From an uncultured Pelagibacteraceae bacterium (GTDB taxonomy: Bacteria; Pseudomonadota; Alphaproteobacteria; Pelagibacterales; Pelagibacteraceae): a DNA stretch of 64,000 bases. Each line of letters opens with the position of its first letter. Within the stretch, counting starts at the first letter, position 1. The notes beneath the pieces are model-generated. The model was not told where the DNA came from and ran no database searches. It saw only the letters and a list, made by a program, of their open reading frames with translations. The position numbers and the translations under genes are program-made. Shown piece by piece: positions 62,858-64,000 of the stretch. The stretch is taken from assembly GCA_902595285.1 (NCBI GenBank), contig CACJPL010000005.1:1-64000 (forward strand), written 5' to 3'.

Positions 62858-64000
62858 GTGCTTTATTTCTCTAAGTTAAGAATTTTATTTATAACTCTTT
62901 TTTCAATTTTATTTATTTTAATTGCTTCATCAAATCTTTTTAAATTTGATGATAATTTTTTTAATAAAAAAATTAATCTAGGATTAGATCTTCAGGGTGG
63001 ATCATATCTCTTACTTGAAATTGATAATGACCCTGTAATTGAACAAAAACTACAAAACTTAACAACAACTATCAGAAATTACTTCAAAGAAAAAAATATT
63101 AGGATCAACAATATAAAGATAGAAAATAAAAATATTTTTTTTAATGTAACAGACAATGATAAGCAATCTGTCTTAGATGATTTTCAAGATGAAAATAGTG
63201 AGCTTAACCCTTATTACCCAAGATTTAAATCACATCAGTTAGAAATTGAAGATACAGGGTCAAATTTTAAAATTAATTTTTCAAGACAGGGTTTAATTAA
63301 ACTTAAAATTTCTTCTCAAGATCAAGCTATAGAAATTGTTAGAAGAAGGGTAGATGAGGTTGGAACTAATGAGCCTAACATACTTAAAAGAGGAAATAAC
63401 CGAATTTTAGTAGAGCTTCCTGGTTTAGATGATCCAATGAGGATTAAATCATTACTTGGTAAAACTGCAAATTTAACTTTTAGATTTGTAACAAATGATG
63501 AAAGTGATCGATTTGGCGTTGAAAAATTAAAATTTGAAAATGGTCTTGAAGAAGCTATGGTTAGTAAAAGAATTATAATTAGTGGTGAAAATTTACTAGA
63601 TGCGCAACCTAAAATGGATACGCAAACTAATCAAACCATTGTATCTTTCACATTGGATAGAGTAGGAGCAAAAAGATTTGGTAAAGCAACTTCAACTGGT
63701 ATTGGAAAACAATTAGCAATTGTTTTAGATGGTAAAATTATTAGTGCTCCTGTAGTCAGAGATACGATCGCAAGTGGATCTGGCCAGATAAGTGGTGGCT
63801 TTACATTTCAGACCGCAACTGATCTAGCTTTATTGTTAAGATCAGGAGCATTACCGGCTCCATTAGAAATAATTGAAGAAAGAACAGTTGGACCTGATCT
63901 TGGACAAGATTCAATTAACGCAGGAATGATTGCTCTAGCAATAGGCTTTACTTTGGTGATAATTTTTATGTTTGTAAAATACAAAATTTTTGGATTAATA
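62858..64000 (+). CDS. secD: Protein-export membrane protein SecD, N-terminal part (cut by window edge)
   Basis: The frame runs from a GTG at 62858 to the window edge (381 codons) without a stop. The N-terminal membrane helix (residues about 7-24, LRILFITLFSILFILIA) is followed by the SecD motif INLGLDLQGGSYLLLE. P1-domain segments include VEIVRRRVDEVG-like and GRNRILVELPG-like stretches. A later KLIISAPVVRD-like stretch and the start of the second membrane helix near the edge are also visible. With SecF it uses the proton gradient to complete protein export. The GTG start is inferred from the frame and spacing to yajC. Confidence 0.93.
   Translation, partial: MLYFSKLRILFITLFSILFILIASSNLFKFDDNFFNKKINLGLDLQGGSYLLLEIDNDPVIEQKLQNLTTTIRNYFKEKNIRINNIKIENKNIFFNVTDNDKQSVLDDFQDENSELNPYYPRFKSHQLEIEDTGSNFKINFSRQGLIKLKISSQDQAIEIVRRRVDEVGTNEPNILKRGNNRILVELPGLDDPMRIKSLLGKTANLTFRFVTNDESDRFGVEKLKFENGLEEAMVSKRIIISGENLLDAQPKMDTQTNQTIVSFTLDRVGAKRFGKATSTGIGKQLAIVLDGKIISAPVVRDTIASGSGQISGGFTFQTATDLALLLRSGALPAPLEIIEERTVGPDLGQDSINAGMIALAIGFTLVIIFMFVKYKIFGLI

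Overview
The window is a very AT-rich, tightly packed bacterial chromosome segment of about 64 kb. It holds about 66 protein genes, three tRNAs and two gene remnants. Several features point to a SAR11-type (Pelagibacterales) alphaproteobacterium. These are the alphaproteobacterial gene orders (tpiA-secG-pyrG-kdsA-eno-ftsB-lipA-coq10, ispDF beside ntrYX-trkA, argS-nagZ-scpAB-tatABC-serS), the near absence of intergenic DNA, many 1-20 bp gene overlaps, the Lys/Asn/Ile-rich proteins, and the presence of NtrYX and PhoRB without NtrBC. The assignment is an inference from content and order; no rRNA is present to confirm it.

Layout. 1-9051: housekeeping block with a partial SurA/PpiD-like chaperone, tpiA, secG, pyrG, kdsA, eno, ftsB-like, lipA, coq10-like, cinA-C, pgpA and ispDF. 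9077-15019: ntrY, ntrX, trkA, trkH. 15049-19736: tRNA-Arg, then an aapJQMP-type amino-acid ABC transporter. 19927-25020: small HTH regulator, tRNA-Asn, tRNA-Cys, valS, ilvD. 25020-30872: a compact accessory module with manC, a CysC-like kinase, an HTH-nucleotidyltransferase fusion, phnDCE-like transporter genes and a small SMR-like protein. It ends in a 36-codon remnant of a second manC C-terminus. 31047-46353: a phosphate-stress region with dagK, plcP, agt, phoR, an unknown secreted protein, pstS-C-A-B, phoU, phoB, sixA, ppk, ppx and a PhoX-like C-terminal remnant. 46388-49115: nudix, aquaporin (aqpS-like), arsC, a small membrane protein and a PhyH-type dioxygenase. 49248-52376: a zinc regulon with znuA diverging from znuC-znuB-zur across tandem Zur-like palindromes. 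52376-64000: Ldh2-type dehydrogenase, xth, erpA, dgt, argS, a small TM protein, nagZ, scpAB, tatABC, serS, yajC and the start of secD.

How the parts work together. The phosphate block reads as one response. PhoR/PhoB sense low phosphate. Pho-box-like 7-4-7 direct repeats lie before pstS and between dagK and plcP. PstSCAB imports phosphate, PlcP plus Agt replace phospholipids with glycolipids, and Ppk/Ppx manage polyphosphate. The nearby arsC plus aquaporin pair would detoxify arsenate that enters through a derepressed phosphate transporter.

The best candidate for something undescribed is the 26.2-30.9 kb module. In it an XRE DNA-binding domain is fused to a sugar-phosphate/phosphocholine-type nucleotidyltransferase. 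That gene lies next to a CysC-like kinase with no visible sulfate pathway, a PhnDCE-type importer behind a dyad-containing promoter, and an SMR protein lacking the family's essential glutamate. The module is bracketed by two diverged copies of a manC 3' end.
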